NCBI GenBank assembly: GCA_016192135.1
Contig: JACPUR010000016.1
Location: 1-64,000 of the forward strand
Source of the DNA: Candidatus Tectomicrobia bacterium
GTDB taxonomy: Bacteria; UBA8248
Length of the DNA: 64,000 bases
Direction of reading: 5' to 3'
Numbering within the stretch: the first letter of the stretch is position 1; every line of letters starts with the position of its first letter. This document shows positions 24,707 through 32,796 of the stretch, one piece after another. The notes beneath the pieces are model-generated. The model saw nothing but the letters and a program-made list of their open reading frames with translations. It was not told the DNA's origin and ran no database searches. The position numbers and the translations under genes are program-made.

Positions 24707-25207
24707 ATGGAACCCGTCCTTCGCGCCACGGCGATTTACCTCGTGCTGATGATCCTCTTCCGGGTGATGGGCAAGCGCTCGCTGGCCCAGATCACGCTGT
24801 TCGATTTCGTCTTGCTGCTCATCATCGGGGAGGCGACGCAGAACGCCTTGCTTTCGGACGATTATTCGGTAACCAACGGCGTCCTTGTCATCATCACGCT
24901 GCTGATGGTGGATTTGGGCTTCAGCCTGTGGAAGGAATACTCCCCTCGCATGGAAAAGGCCGCCGAGGGGACGCCTCTCGTCCTGGTGGAGGACGGCAAA
25001 CCGCTCGACGACCGCATCCAGAAGGAACGCGTCAACAACGAGGACATCATCGAGGCGGCCCGGCACCAATACGGACTATGGAAGATGAGTCAGATCCGGA
25101 TGGCGATTCTGGAGAAGAACGGGGGCATCACCATCATCCCCATGGAATTGCCTTACGTGACGGAGACGATTCGGCGAGAGCTGGACGCCCGCTTGGGCCG
25201 CTCCTGA
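24707..25207 (+). CDS. DUF421/YetF family membrane protein
   Basis: 166 residues. Three N-terminal membrane helices ('AIYLVLMILFRVMGKRSLAQ', 'DFVLLLIIGEATQNALL', 'GVLVIITLLMVDLGFSLW') are followed by the cytoplasmic YetF domain with 'TPLVLVEDGKPL', 'EDIIEAARHQYGL' and 'IRMAILEKNGGITII'. This matches the family closely in length and motif order. YetF proteins are linked to spore or envelope stress functions in Bacillus; the biochemical role is unknown. The gene is paired with the upstream YERF protein and converges on the next gene with 9 bp between stops. Confidence 0.88.
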   Translation: MEPVLRATAIYLVLMILFRVMGKRSLAQITLFDFVLLLIIGEATQNALLSDDYSVTNGVLVIITLLMVDLGFSLWKEYSPRMEKAAEGTPLVLVEDGKPLDDRIQKERVNNEDIIEAARHQYGLWKMSQIRMAILEKNGGITIIPMELPYVTETIRRELDARLGRS

Positions 25208-25216
25208 GCCTGCTGA

Positions 25217-25495
25217 CTAGCGGCGCCATTTTCCCCGGAGGCGCCCGCCCAGGCGGTTCAGCCGCTCCATCAGGCGCTTTGCGGGAGGAAAATCGACGGC
25301 GAGGAGGGAGAGCCCCAGGGGAATCATCCAGAAGCCGACGATGGGCAGGAACCCCGCGAATCCGGAAATCGTCAGCAGCAAGCCCAGGGGAACGCGCAGC
25401 CAGAACAAGGAAGGCTTCTTCAGCCATTCGAAACCGCGCCGGAGCCCTCCGGCGGGGCCGCTTTCGCCGGAACGTGATTGCCGATGCGGGGGCAT
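25217..25495 (-). CDS. Small two-helix membrane protein of the PGPGW type
   Basis: 92 residues with two close membrane helices 'RVPLGLLLTISGFAGFLPI' and 'GFWMIPLGLSLLAVDFPP', flanked by basic segments and ending 'LGGRLRGKWRR'. The 'LPIVGFWMIPLGL' hairpin is typical of putative transmembrane proteins of the PGPGW group. Function unknown. It is on the opposite strand to DUF421 and upstream of nothing obvious. Confidence 0.7.
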   Translation of the reverse strand: MPPHRQSRSGESGPAGGLRRGFEWLKKPSLFWLRVPLGLLLTISGFAGFLPIVGFWMIPLGLSLLAVDFPPAKRLMERLNRLGGRLRGKWRR

Positions 25496-25628
25496 GAGAT
25501 TTGGATGGCCCTGTCAGGGATGCCTATTGAACAGCGGACCGCAGGAGGAGGGCGGCGTGATCCGCGCCCGCCGCCGGAGCGCCGGCCGCCATCCTCCTGA
25601 TGAGAGGATGGCGGCGCGGCCGGCTCAG

Positions 25629-25769
25629 CTATCTCCCTTGCATTCCCTCTCCGGCCCGTTCGATATCCCTGCCCATGCCTCTCCACGTCTCGCACCCGGA
25701 GAGCGCGAAGCTTCCCGCGAGAAGAACCGCGGCAAGGAACACCCTGAGCATCCAATTCGCCTTGATCAT
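25629..25769 (-). CDS. Entericidin-like lipoprotein 1
   Basis: 46 residues: signal peptide 'MLRVFLAAVLLAGSFALSGC' with lipobox L-S-G-C (Cys26), then 'ETWRGMGRDIERAGEGMQG'. This is the entericidin A/B pattern: short secreted lipoproteins with a 'C-[EN]-T-x-x-G-x-G-x-D-[IL]-x-x-x-G' mature part, linked to envelope stress or programmed lysis in enterobacteria. Translation could also begin 21 nt earlier at 25790 (M-K-Q-R-E-N-E). It is the last of three tandem copies and nearly identical to copy 2 (only about five residues differ). Confidence 0.8.
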   Translation of the reverse strand: MIKANWMLRVFLAAVLLAGSFALSGCETWRGMGRDIERAGEGMQGR

Positions 25770-25850
25770 CTCGTTCTCTCTCTGTTTCATGGGGAATGAA
25801 GCGGCGTGTCTCTTTTTCAGCCCGGAGCGGCATGGCGCGGCCGGCTCGCC

Positions 25851-25991
25851 TCATCTGCCTTGCATTTCTTCTCCGGCCCTATCGAGATCCCGGCCCATGC
25901 CTCTCCACGTCTCGCACCCGGACAAAGCGAAGCTTCCCGCGAGAAGGACCGCGGCAAGAAACAACCTGAGCATCCAATTCGCCTTGATCAT
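25851..25991 (-). CDS. Entericidin-like lipoprotein 2
   Basis: 46 residues with AGGAGG 6 nt before ATG 25991. The signal peptide and lipobox (F-A-L-S-G-C) are the same as in copy 1; the mature part is 'CETWRGMGRDLDRAGEEMQ'. About 80% nucleotide identity with copy 1, extending into the leader, indicates a recent duplication. Same family and likely fate: lipidated and anchored in the outer membrane. Confidence 0.82.
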   Translation of the reverse strand: MIKANWMLRLFLAAVLLAGSFALSGCETWRGMGRDLDRAGEEMQGR

Positions 25992-26056
25992 CTCGTCCTC
26001 CTGTCGTCTCATGGGGAAATGGAGCGGCGAGCGTCGTCTTTGGCCCCATCAGGCTC

Positions 26057-26197
26057 TCAGCGCCCCCGAATGGCATCTCCGAGGTTTTCCATGTCCCGCC
26101 CGAATCCTCTCGCGGTTTCGCAGCCCGTCAACGAAACCGAGCCCGCCAAGAGAGCGGCCGCCAGAAACAATCTGAGAATCCAGTTCGCATTGTGCAT
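26057..26197 (-). CDS. Entericidin-like lipoprotein 3
   Basis: 46 residues and the most diverged copy, with AAGGAGGTGA before ATG 26197. It starts 'MHNANWILRLFLAAALLAG', lipobox L-T-G-C at 26, mature part 'CETARGFGRDMENLGDAI'. It is the first gene of the array on this strand, and its better conservation of the family's N/L residues suggests that it is the ancestral copy from which copies 1 and 2 arose. Confidence 0.82.
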   Translation of the reverse strand: MHNANWILRLFLAAALLAGSVSLTGCETARGFGRDMENLGDAIRGR

Positions 26198-26549
26198 TCG
26201 TCACCTCCTTGCCTAACCACGAACCAGAGAAAAATTCTCCCAGTTCTTGAATTAACGTACCATTGGCCGGGGCCCGCTCCATTGAGCCCCTCTCCTGAAA
26301 TCTGCGTCTTTTTCCGCTGAACTCCGTCCGGAAGAAACCTGAACTTTCGCTTCGAATGCGAACCCGCTCATGCCTGGGAGCGCATGCGAAAGCGGGGGCA
26401 GGGCTCTTCAGCCCTCGGGTAAAAAGCCGTGCGAATCCTTGCCCGCCAGCGCGACGGTCCCTAGATAGAAAAAAGGAGAAAAAACGCCGGCCGGTTCTTA
26501 CCACGTTGAAAAGAGGGAGAGGTCGCCAGCTCACTTAAGGAGATCTTCT
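26198..26549. other. Divergent promoter region
   Basis: About 350 bp between the entericidin array and the divergent membrane-protein gene. No gene is supported; AGGAG sites for both flanking genes lie at its ends (AAGGAGGTGA near 26200, AAGGAG at 26536). An imperfect inverted stretch 'TTCGCATGCG'/'CGCATGCGAA' occurs near 26380-26393. Confidence 0.4.
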
Positions 26550-27077
26550 ATGGCCGTATTCACCAAGCCGCATCCTCCCAAGACCACCCGTGGCGTCTCC
26601 CGGAAGACCCGGCTGGGCTCGGGGGCGCTGCAAGAAGGCGTGCTCGCGGGTTTGATAGGGGCCGCTATGATCGCCGTCTGGTTCCTGCTGGTCGATACGC
26701 TGCAGGGCCGGCCGTTCCACACGCCGGATATGCTGGGAAGGGTCTTGTTCCAAGGCGCGTCCCCGCTCGCGGCGGGGCCCGTTTCGTTCCAGACGGTGTT
26801 CCTCTTCACCTGGATCCACACGTTCGCCTTCATGGCGATCGGCGTGGCGGCGGCCTTCCTCATCCGGTTGGCGGGCCGGAACCCGAACTATGGGTTCGGG
26901 GTGCTGCTCCTGCTCGTCATCGTGGCGTTCGAGTTCACCGCCTTCTCCCTCGCCTTCGCCCGCGAAGTGATATACGCGATCACCCTTCCCTTCATCCTGA
27001 TCGGGAATTTCCTGGCGGCGGGGGCGATGGCGTATCACTTCTGGCGCTGTCACCGCGGGATGAGGGTCTACCCTTGA
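26550..27077 (+). CDS. Four-helix integral membrane protein of unknown function
   Basis: 175 residues with AAGGAG eight bases before the ATG. After a basic Lys/Thr-rich start ('KPHPPKTTRGVSRKTR') there are four predicted membrane helices: 'VLAGLIGAAMIAVWFLLVD', 'FLFTWIHTFAFMAIGVAAAF', 'GVLLLLVIVAFEFTAFSLAF' and 'YAITLPFILIGNFLAAGAMA'. No motif points to a transported substrate. I do not recognise a named family. Divergent from the entericidin genes; convergent with thpR. Confidence 0.7.
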   Translation: MAVFTKPHPPKTTRGVSRKTRLGSGALQEGVLAGLIGAAMIAVWFLLVDTLQGRPFHTPDMLGRVLFQGASPLAAGPVSFQTVFLFTWIHTFAFMAIGVAAAFLIRLAGRNPNYGFGVLLLLVIVAFEFTAFSLAFAREVIYAITLPFILIGNFLAAGAMAYHFWRCHRGMRVYP

Positions 27078-27098
27078 CGCGCCCGAATCCGGGCGAGC

Positions 27099-27674
27099 TC
27101 AGGAGAACGGAGCGCGGCGGATGAGGGTGTAGATGGCGCCGCCGGGGCGGAGGGCGCTGCGGAAGAGCCCCGCCTCTCCCATCCGGAACCGGGGCGGAGG
27201 AGAGAGCCAGCGGCCCTCGGCGGCGGCGAGCTCTCCCTCGAGTCCCGCGGGCGGGCGCCCTTTCACGCGGCGGCGGGCGAGGGTCAGGTGCGCGCGGAAG
27301 GGGCGCTCCTCGGCCGGGAATCCGGCCGCGTCCATTTCTTCCAATAGCCTCTCCGCGAAATCCGCCAGCGGCCCGGGGGTCCGCTCGGGCCCTCCCCACA
27401 GCACGCTCGGGCTCCGCAGGTGGGGGAATACACCGAAGCGGTCGAGAGGCATCTCGAAGGGGCGGCACCGCGCCGCGGCGGCTTCGAGTACATCGCCGGC
27501 CCGGGCTGCCTGGGATTCGCCGATATCGCCCAGAAAGCGCAGCGTCAGGTGGATGTTCTGGACGGGTGTCCAGCGGAATTCGCCGAGCGCTGGAAGGGAG
27601 GTCAGGGATTCCTGGAGCGCGCGGAGCTTCCCCGCTTCCTCGGGCACCAGGGGGATCGCCAGGAAAGCGCGCAT
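27099..27674 (-). CDS. thpR: RNA 2',3'-cyclic phosphodiesterase (LigT/ThpR family)
   Basis: 191 residues, the normal family length. Two H-x-T-x motifs, 'HLTLRFLG' and 'HLTLARRR', form the 2H phosphoesterase active site that opens 2',3'-cyclic phosphates on RNA ends. The start 'MRAFLAIPLVPEE' is typical ('R-x-F-[IL]-A-[IV]'). It lies 20 bp after pncC at the end of the long minus-strand run. Bacterial members are also called 2'-5' RNA ligase for an activity seen in vitro. A PncC-ThpR pair (often with recA downstream) is frequent in proteobacteria; recA is not in this window. Confidence 0.9.
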   Translation of the reverse strand: MRAFLAIPLVPEEAGKLRALQESLTSLPALGEFRWTPVQNIHLTLRFLGDIGESQAARAGDVLEAAAARCRPFEMPLDRFGVFPHLRSPSVLWGGPERTPGPLADFAERLLEEMDAAGFPAEERPFRAHLTLARRRVKGRPPAGLEGELAAAEGRWLSPPPRFRMGEAGLFRSALRPGGAIYTLIRRAPFS

Positions 27675-27694
27675 GGGAGTCCCCTCGGAGCGGG

Positions 27695-28177
27695 TCACGC
27701 CCCTCCTTCCAGGACTTCGCGCAGGAAGCGGAGCGCCGCTTCGGCCGTCTGCACCTGGATCGAAATGCGATCCCCTTGGAAGTGCTGCTCCCGGCAGCGG
27801 GTGCCCGAGGGAAGGGACACGGCCATGAAAACCGTCCCCACCGGCTTCTGCGGCGTCCCCCCCGAGGGCCCGGCGATGCCGGTGACCGAGAGGGCGGCTT
27901 CGCTGGCCGCCGCGCGGCGTGCGCCCTCGGCCATGGCTTGCGCGCATGGCTCGCTCACCGCTCCATGGGCGGCCAGGAGATCGGCCGGGACCCCGAGCTC
28001 CTCCATCTTGGCTTCATTGCTGTAGGTGATGAAGCCCCGGTCGAAGTAGCCCGAGCTCCCCGGGACGTTCGTGATGCGGTGCGCGATGAGGCCCCCCGTG
28101 CAGCTCTCGGCGGTGGCTATCTTCCACTCCCTCCGGAGCATCTCGGGGCCCAGCCACTCTTCCAGCTTCTCGGCCAA
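27695..28177 (-). CDS. pncC: Nicotinamide-nucleotide amidase (CinA C-terminal domain)
   Basis: 160 residues, TTG start at 28177 after AAAGGAA. The stand-alone CinA-C domain hydrolyses nicotinamide mononucleotide to nicotinate mononucleotide plus ammonia in pyridine nucleotide salvage. Motifs: 'IATAESCTGGLIAHRIT' with the catalytic Ser/Cys region, 'SGYFDRGFITYSNEAK', 'GAVSEPCAQAMAEGA' and 'VTGIAGPSGGTPQKPVGTV'. All family landmarks are present. It is transcribed from the upstream pgpA side, 23 bp apart. Confidence 0.93.
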   Translation of the reverse strand: MAEKLEEWLGPEMLRREWKIATAESCTGGLIAHRITNVPGSSGYFDRGFITYSNEAKMEELGVPADLLAAHGAVSEPCAQAMAEGARRAAASEAALSVTGIAGPSGGTPQKPVGTVFMAVSLPSGTRCREQHFQGDRISIQVQTAEAALRFLREVLEGGA

Positions 28178-28200
28178 AAAAATTCCTTTCCTTCAATCGA

Positions 28201-28677
28201 TCAAAAGAGAGAAGTGGCCCGCGCGACGGCCAGAAGAACCCATCCGGCCGCGCCCGCGGCGAGGTCGTCCGCCATGATGCCCCACCCGCCGGGCAGGGAC
28301 TCCAAGCGCCTCCAGGGCTTCGCGATGTCGAGCGCGCGGAAAACCACCAGGCCCGCGGCCAGGAGGGCGAGGGAAGGCTCCGCCCCCAGGAGGCAGAGCA
28401 TCTGCCCCGCCGCTTCGTCGACCACCACCTCGGGAGGATCCTTCCGATCCACCTCCCGCTCCACCGCGCCGGCCGACCAGAGGCCGGCCGCCGCGACGAG
28501 GATGAACAGGACGAAGGGGAGCCAGGCGCCGGCCTGATAGGCCGCCCAGTAGAGCGCCAGACCCGCCGCCGACCCGGCGGTGCCGGGGGTCAGCGGGAAC
28601 CGCCCGAGGCCCCCCAGGGTGGCGACCATCCAGGCCGGAGACGCCCCGGCGCGCCGCTCCGCCGCCCGCGCGTTCAC
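28201..28677 (-). CDS. pgpA: Phosphatidylglycerophosphatase A
   Basis: 158 residues from GTG 28677, whose bases overlap the dxr stop (GTGA), so translation is coupled. Dephosphorylates phosphatidylglycerophosphate to phosphatidylglycerol in the inner membrane. Motifs: 'LGGLGRFPLTPGTAGSAAG', 'RKDPPEVVVDEAAGQ' (metal-binding acidic residues) and 'RALDIAKPWRRLESLPGGWGIMADDLAAG', i.e. the 'F-D-[IL]-x-K-P-x-P' and 'G-[IV]-M-x-D-D' signatures. An internal ATG at 28629 is possible but would remove conserved N-terminal residues. Sits with cdsA in a phospholipid set. Confidence 0.92.
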   Translation of the reverse strand: MNARAAERRAGASPAWMVATLGGLGRFPLTPGTAGSAAGLALYWAAYQAGAWLPFVLFILVAAAGLWSAGAVEREVDRKDPPEVVVDEAAGQMLCLLGAEPSLALLAAGLVVFRALDIAKPWRRLESLPGGWGIMADDLAAGAAGWVLLAVARATSLF

Positions 28678-29849
28678 CGCCGCCGCGCCCGGGCGGCTTG
28701 GCCGTTCAGGCAGGTCCGCGCGAATTCGCGCGCCCAATGGTCCGCCGCCAGGACGGCCTCCACGCCGGAGGCGGGGGCTCCGGCGTGGGCGTCGAGGGCG
28801 GCGCCCACCACGGCGGGGATGTCCATGAACCCGACTTCTCCCGCGAGGAAGGACGCCACCGCCTCCTCGTTCGCCGCGTTCAAGACGGCCGCCGCCGTCC
28901 CTCCCTCGCGCAGGGCCGCCTTGGCCAGGCACAGGCAGGGGAAGCGGTCGGAGTCGGGCTCCTCGAAGGTGAGCGTCCCCACCTCCGCCAGGTCCAGCCG
29001 GCGGACCGACAGGGGGATCCGCTCGGGATAGCTGAGCGCCTGCGCGATGGGGATCCGCATGTCGGGCTGGCTCATCTGGGCGATGAAGCTCCCGTCCACG
29101 AACTCCACCATGGCGTGGACGATGCTCTGCGGGTGCACCACCACGTCCACCCGCTCGGGCGCCAGGCCGAAGAGCCAGTGCGCCTCGATGACCTCGAGGC
29201 CCTTGTTCATCATGGTGGCCGAGTCCACCGTCACCTTGGGCCCCATCTTCCAGGTCGGGTGGCGCAGCGCCTCCTCCGGCGTGATGCGGGCCATCGCGTC
29301 CAGCGGCAGGCCCCGGAAGGGCCCGCCCGAGGCGGTCAGCACCAGGCGTCTCACCTCCTCCGCCGGCCGCCCCTGGAGCGCCTGGGCGATCCCGGCGTGC
29401 TCGCTGTCCACCGGGAGGAGGGCCGCCCCCCGGGCCCGCGCCCGCCGGGTGACGATCTCCCCCGCCATCACCAGCACTTCCTTGTTGGCGAGGGCGACGG
29501 CCACGCCCGCGTCGATGGCGGCCAGCGTGGGATCGAGGCCCGCCGCCCCCACCAGGGCCGAGACCACGACGCCGGCGCCCACTCCCGCGGCCACCTCGCG
29601 GAGCCCTTCCGCCCCGCTCAGGACCGCGGTTCCCTTCGGCACGATGCCCTCCAGGTGCGCGGCGTCCCGGGGATCGGCCACCGAGACGACCGCCGGCCGG
29701 AAAAGCCTGGCCTGCTCCGCCAGGCGCTCCCATCCCTTCCCGGCGGCCAGGCCCGCCACCTGGAAGCGGTCCGGATGCTCGGCCACGATGCGGAGGGCGT
29801 TCTCCCCGATGCTTCCCGTGGACCCGAGGATGGAGATGCGGCGCGGCAT
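28674..29849 (-). CDS. dxr: 1-deoxy-D-xylulose 5-phosphate reductoisomerase
   Basis: 391 residues from ATG 29849. Second step of the MEP isoprenoid pathway: rearranges and reduces DXP to 2-C-methyl-D-erythritol 4-phosphate with NADPH. Motifs: NADPH-binding 'ILGSTGSIGENALRI', 'ALANKEVLVMAG', metal/substrate sites 'PVDSEHAGIAQAL', 'LTASGGPFRG', 'HPTWKMGPKVTVDSATMMNKGLE' and the C-terminal 'VLNAANEEAVASFL'. Full length with all active-site residues. It lies 21 bp downstream of cdsA, as in many bacteria; the usual neighbours rseP and bamA are replaced by pgpA. Confidence 0.97.
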   Translation of the reverse strand: MPRRISILGSTGSIGENALRIVAEHPDRFQVAGLAAGKGWERLAEQARLFRPAVVSVADPRDAAHLEGIVPKGTAVLSGAEGLREVAAGVGAGVVVSALVGAAGLDPTLAAIDAGVAVALANKEVLVMAGEIVTRRARARGAALLPVDSEHAGIAQALQGRPAEEVRRLVLTASGGPFRGLPLDAMARITPEEALRHPTWKMGPKVTVDSATMMNKGLEVIEAHWLFGLAPERVDVVVHPQSIVHAMVEFVDGSFIAQMSQPDMRIPIAQALSYPERIPLSVRRLDLAEVGTLTFEEPDSDRFPCLCLAKAALREGGTAAAVLNAANEEAVASFLAGEVGFMDIPAVVGAALDAHAGAPASGVEAVLAADHWAREFARTCLNGQAARARRR

Positions 29850-29870
29850 GGCGGTCACCTGGAGACGGTC

Positions 29871-30665
29871 CTATCGGCTCGCGAGCCAGTGCAGGAGATA
29901 GTAGAACGGCGGAGCGGAGAGGAGCAAACCATCGATCCGATCCAGCACCCCGCCATGGCCGGGGATGATGCCCGAGGCATCCTTCATCCCGGCGGCCCGC
30001 TTGAGAAGGGACTCGCACAGATCCCCCACCTGGGCCAGGAGCCCCAGGAGAAGGCTCGCCCCGACGGCGCCCGCGAAACCCAGCGCCGGCAGCGGGAAGA
30101 AGGCCGCGAAGAGCGCCCCCACCGCCGCGCCGGCGGCCAGCCCTCCGGCCGCGCCCTCCATCGTCTTGGCCGGGCTGATGACCGGGGCGAGCCGCCTCCG
30201 GCCCAGCCTGCGGCCCACGAAGTAGGCCGCCACATCGTTCGCCCACACCACGGCGAAGAGGAAGAGCACCGCCGCCCGCCCGCCCGGGAGCGCGCTCGTC
30301 ATGGACAGGAGCATGCCCGCGCCGCCGATCCACACGATCCCGAGGAGGGAGGCGCCCGATCCGGCGATGCCGAGGCGCGGCTCCGCCGCCCCCAGCGAGC
30401 GCACCAGGAGGCGCAGGAGGATGAGGGTGAGCGCCAGGCCCGGAAGCGCCCCCCCGGCCCACCCCGCGAGCAGAAGCGCCCCCGCGTCGAGCGCCGTCTC
30501 CCACTCCCGGCCCGGCCAGCCGCAGGCGGCCATGAGCCCCTGATACTCCCAGGCCGCGAGGAGGACGAACAGGAGCACGAGCCAGATGAAGGCAGTGGGG
30601 GGAGCGAACCACACGACAAAAACGGCGGGGATTCCGAGCGCGAGGGCGCTCAGGAGGCGGGCCAC
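29871..30665 (-). CDS. cdsA: Phosphatidate cytidylyltransferase
   Basis: 264 residues, GTG start, eight or so membrane helices. Makes CDP-diacylglycerol from phosphatidate and CTP. The family signature is complete near the C-terminus: 'SLLKRAAGMKDASGIIPGHGGVLDRIDGL' spans it (S-x-x-K-R-x-x-x-x-K-D-x-x-x-x-x-P-G-H-G-G-x-x-D-R-x-D), with metal-binding Asp residues. Seven base pairs separate it from uppS. Confidence 0.95.
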   Translation of the reverse strand: MARLLSALALGIPAVFVVWFAPPTAFIWLVLLFVLLAAWEYQGLMAACGWPGREWETALDAGALLLAGWAGGALPGLALTLILLRLLVRSLGAAEPRLGIAGSGASLLGIVWIGGAGMLLSMTSALPGGRAAVLFLFAVVWANDVAAYFVGRRLGRRRLAPVISPAKTMEGAAGGLAAGAAVGALFAAFFPLPALGFAGAVGASLLLGLLAQVGDLCESLLKRAAGMKDASGIIPGHGGVLDRIDGLLLSAPPFYYLLHWLASR

Positions 30666-30672
30666 GGCAGGC

Positions 30673-31431
30673 TCACGCCTTCCGGCCGGCCAACTGCTCC
30701 TCGGTCAGGCCGAATTTCCGCACCCGGGACTGGAAGTCGAGGATGGCTTCCTCCAGCTCCCGCTCGCCGAAATCGGGCCAGTAGAGGTCGGTGAAGTAGA
30801 GCTCCGCGTAGGCGGCCTGCCAGAGGAGGTAGTTGGAGAGGCGCAGCTCCCCGCTCGTCCGGATGAGGAGATCGAGCTCGGGCAGGTTCGCCGTGTAGAG
30901 ATGCCGGGCGAGGTCCGCCTCGTCGATGTCCTCGGGATCCAGCTTGCCCGCCGCCGCCTCGCGCGCCAGGGCGCGGGCGGCGTCGGCGATCTCGCGGCGG
31001 GACCCGTAGCTCAGCGCCAGGGTCAGCACCATGCCCCGCTGGTCGGCCGTGTCGCGCATGGCGTCCGCGACCATCTTCTGGGCGAAGGGCGGGAGATCCT
31101 CCAGATGGCCGATGGCGTTGAAGCGGATCCCCTCTCGGAGCATGCGCCTCAGCTCGCGCTCGAGGTACTCGGCGAGGATGCCCATCAGGGCCTCCACCTC
31201 CTCGCGCGGCCGGCTCCAGTTCTCGAGGGAGAAGCTGTAGAGAGTGAGGGCCTGGACGCCCATCCGGCGGGCGTGGGCGACCACGCGGTCCACCGCCTTC
31301 ACGCCCTCGCGGTGGCCGGCGATGCGGGGCAGGAACCGCTTCTTCGCCCACCGGCCGTTGCCGTCCATGATGATGCCGATGTGGCGCGGCAGGCGCCCGA
31401 GGTCGACCCGCGGATCGATGCGAGGTTCCAT
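30673..31431 (-). CDS. uppS: Undecaprenyl diphosphate synthase (cis-prenyltransferase)
   Basis: 252 residues. Condenses isopentenyl diphosphate units into the C55 lipid carrier for peptidoglycan and polysaccharide synthesis. Motifs: 'HIGIIMDGNGRWAKKR' (catalytic Asp of P-loop-like start), 'GHREGVKAVD', 'LTLYSFSLENWSRP' and 'LLIRTSGELRLSNYLLWQ', 'YFTDLYWPDF'. Its product is also the acceptor for the WecA-type transferase encoded at 62108. It follows frr by 16 bp. Confidence 0.97.
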   Translation of the reverse strand: MEPRIDPRVDLGRLPRHIGIIMDGNGRWAKKRFLPRIAGHREGVKAVDRVVAHARRMGVQALTLYSFSLENWSRPREEVEALMGILAEYLERELRRMLREGIRFNAIGHLEDLPPFAQKMVADAMRDTADQRGMVLTLALSYGSRREIADAARALAREAAAGKLDPEDIDEADLARHLYTANLPELDLLIRTSGELRLSNYLLWQAAYAELYFTDLYWPDFGERELEEAILDFQSRVRKFGLTEEQLAGRKA

Positions 31432-31447
31432 GAGCCGCCTCCCGGAC

Positions 31448-32002
31448 CTACACCTCGAGGATTTCTTTTTCCTTGGACGCCAGCAACCCGTCGATCTGGG
31501 AGATGAACTGGTCGGTCATCTTCTGTATCTCGGCTTGGCCCTTCCGGGACTGATCCTCGGTGATCTCCTTGCTCTTCTCCCGGGCCTTCAATCCCTCGTT
31601 CCCGTCCCGGCGGACGTTGCGGACCGCGACCTTGTTGTCCTCGGCCATCTTCTTGAGCATCTTGACCATTTCCTTGCGCCGCTCCTCCGTCAGGGGAGGG
31701 ACGGGCACGCGGATCACCTTGCCGTCGTTCGCGGGGTTCAGGCCGAGGTCCGCCTTCTGGATGGCCTTCTCGATCTCGCCCAGCGCGTTGCGGTCGAAGG
31801 GCTGGACCACGAGGAGCTGGGGCTCGGGCGCGCTCAGGGTGGCGAGCTGGTTCAGGGGCGTCGGATTGCCGTAGTAGGCCACCTTCACGTGGCTGATGAG
31901 GCCGGTCGAGGCCCGGCCCGTGCGCACGCGGGAGAGCTCCTGCTTGAAGCTCTCCACCGTGGCCGTCATCCGCTTCCTTACGTCGGCCGCTACGTCGTCC
32001 AT
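31448..32002 (-). CDS. frr: Ribosome recycling factor
   Basis: 184 residues, normal length. Works with EF-G to split post-termination ribosomes. Typical sequence: 'VESFKQELSRVRTGRAS', 'LNQLATLSAPEPQLLVVQPFD', 'GKVIRVPVPPLTEERRKEMVK' and 'RDGNEGLK'. Lies between pyrH and uppS in the classical rpsB-tsf-pyrH-frr-uppS order. Confidence 0.97.
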   Translation of the reverse strand: MDDVAADVRKRMTATVESFKQELSRVRTGRASTGLISHVKVAYYGNPTPLNQLATLSAPEPQLLVVQPFDRNALGEIEKAIQKADLGLNPANDGKVIRVPVPPLTEERRKEMVKMLKKMAEDNKVAVRNVRRDGNEGLKAREKSKEITEDQSRKGQAEIQKMTDQFISQIDGLLASKEKEILEV

Positions 32003-32036
32003 GAGGCGCGCCCTCCGTTCCCGGTCCCGTCCCCGC

Positions 32037-32762
32037 CTAGGCGGTCGCCGCCACCAGGGTCCCCACCTCCTCCCCCATCACGACGCGGCGGATGTTCCCC
32101 GGTTTGTTCAGGTTGAAGACGATGATCGGGAGGTTGTTGTCCATGCAAAGGCTGATGGCCGTGGTGTCCATCACGCTCAACTGGCGGTTGAGGACCTCGA
32201 TGTAGGTCAGCCGGTGGATGAACTCGGCCGAGCTGTCCTCGTGCGGGTCGGCGGTGTACACGCCATCCACCTTGGTGGCCTTGAGGATGCACTCGCAGCC
32301 CACCTCGACCGCCCGCAGGCTGGCCGTGGTGTCGGTGGTGAAGTAAGGGTTCCCCGTGCCCCCGGCGAAGATCACGACGCGCCGCTTCTCCATGTGGCGG
32401 ATGGCCCGCCGCCGGATGTAGGGCTCGCACAGCTCGGCCATGTGGATGGCGCTCAGGACGCGGGTGACGAGGCCGGCCTTCTCGAGCGCGTGCTGCAGGG
32501 CCAGGGCGTTGATGACGGTGGCCAGCATCCCCATGTAGTCGGCGTTGGTGCGCTCCATGCCCATCTCCGCCGCCTCGCCGCCGCGGAAGATGTTGCCGCC
32601 GCCGACCACGACGGCGATGTCCACGTTGAGCTTGTGGACCTCGGCGATCTCCTGGGCGATGTTGTCCACGGTGGCGTGGTCGATGCCGTAACTGCGCTTC
32701 CCTCCGAGGGCTTCCCCGGACAGCTTGAGGAGGATCCGGCGGAACCGCGGACGCTGGGCCAT
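32037..32762 (-). CDS. pyrH: Uridylate kinase
   Basis: 241 residues. ATG at 32762 with AAAGGAG five bases upstream is chosen; the frame is open for another 29 codons without support. Phosphorylates UMP to UDP. Motifs: '[13 protein letters not shown]', '[13 protein letters not shown]', '[14 protein letters not shown]', '[12 protein letters not shown]' and '[16 protein letters not shown]'. Hexameric bacterial UMP kinase family; essential. UDP made here feeds UDP-sugars used by the polysaccharide locus. Confidence 0.97.
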   Translation of the reverse strand: MAQRPRFRRILLKLSGEALGGKRSYGIDHATVDNIAQEIAEVHKLNVDIAVVVGGGNIFRGGEAAEMGMERTNADYMGMLATVINALALQHALEKAGLVTRVLSAIHMAELCEPYIRRRAIRHMEKRRVVIFAGGTGNPYFTTDTTASLRAVEVGCECILKATKVDGVYTADPHEDSSAEFIHRLTYIEVLNRQLSVMDTTAISLCMDNNLPIIVFNLNKPGNIRRVVMGEEVGTLVAATA

Positions 32763-32796
32763 TGCAGCTCCTTTCCCCGGAGCGCCTCCCGGAGGG

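Noticed and set aside
28201-30612. An 803-codon minus-strand frame covering dxr and cdsA
   Set aside because: Only its last ~158 codons (PgpA) are real; the rest is a Gly/Arg/Pro-rich shadow of dxr and cdsA in another frame.
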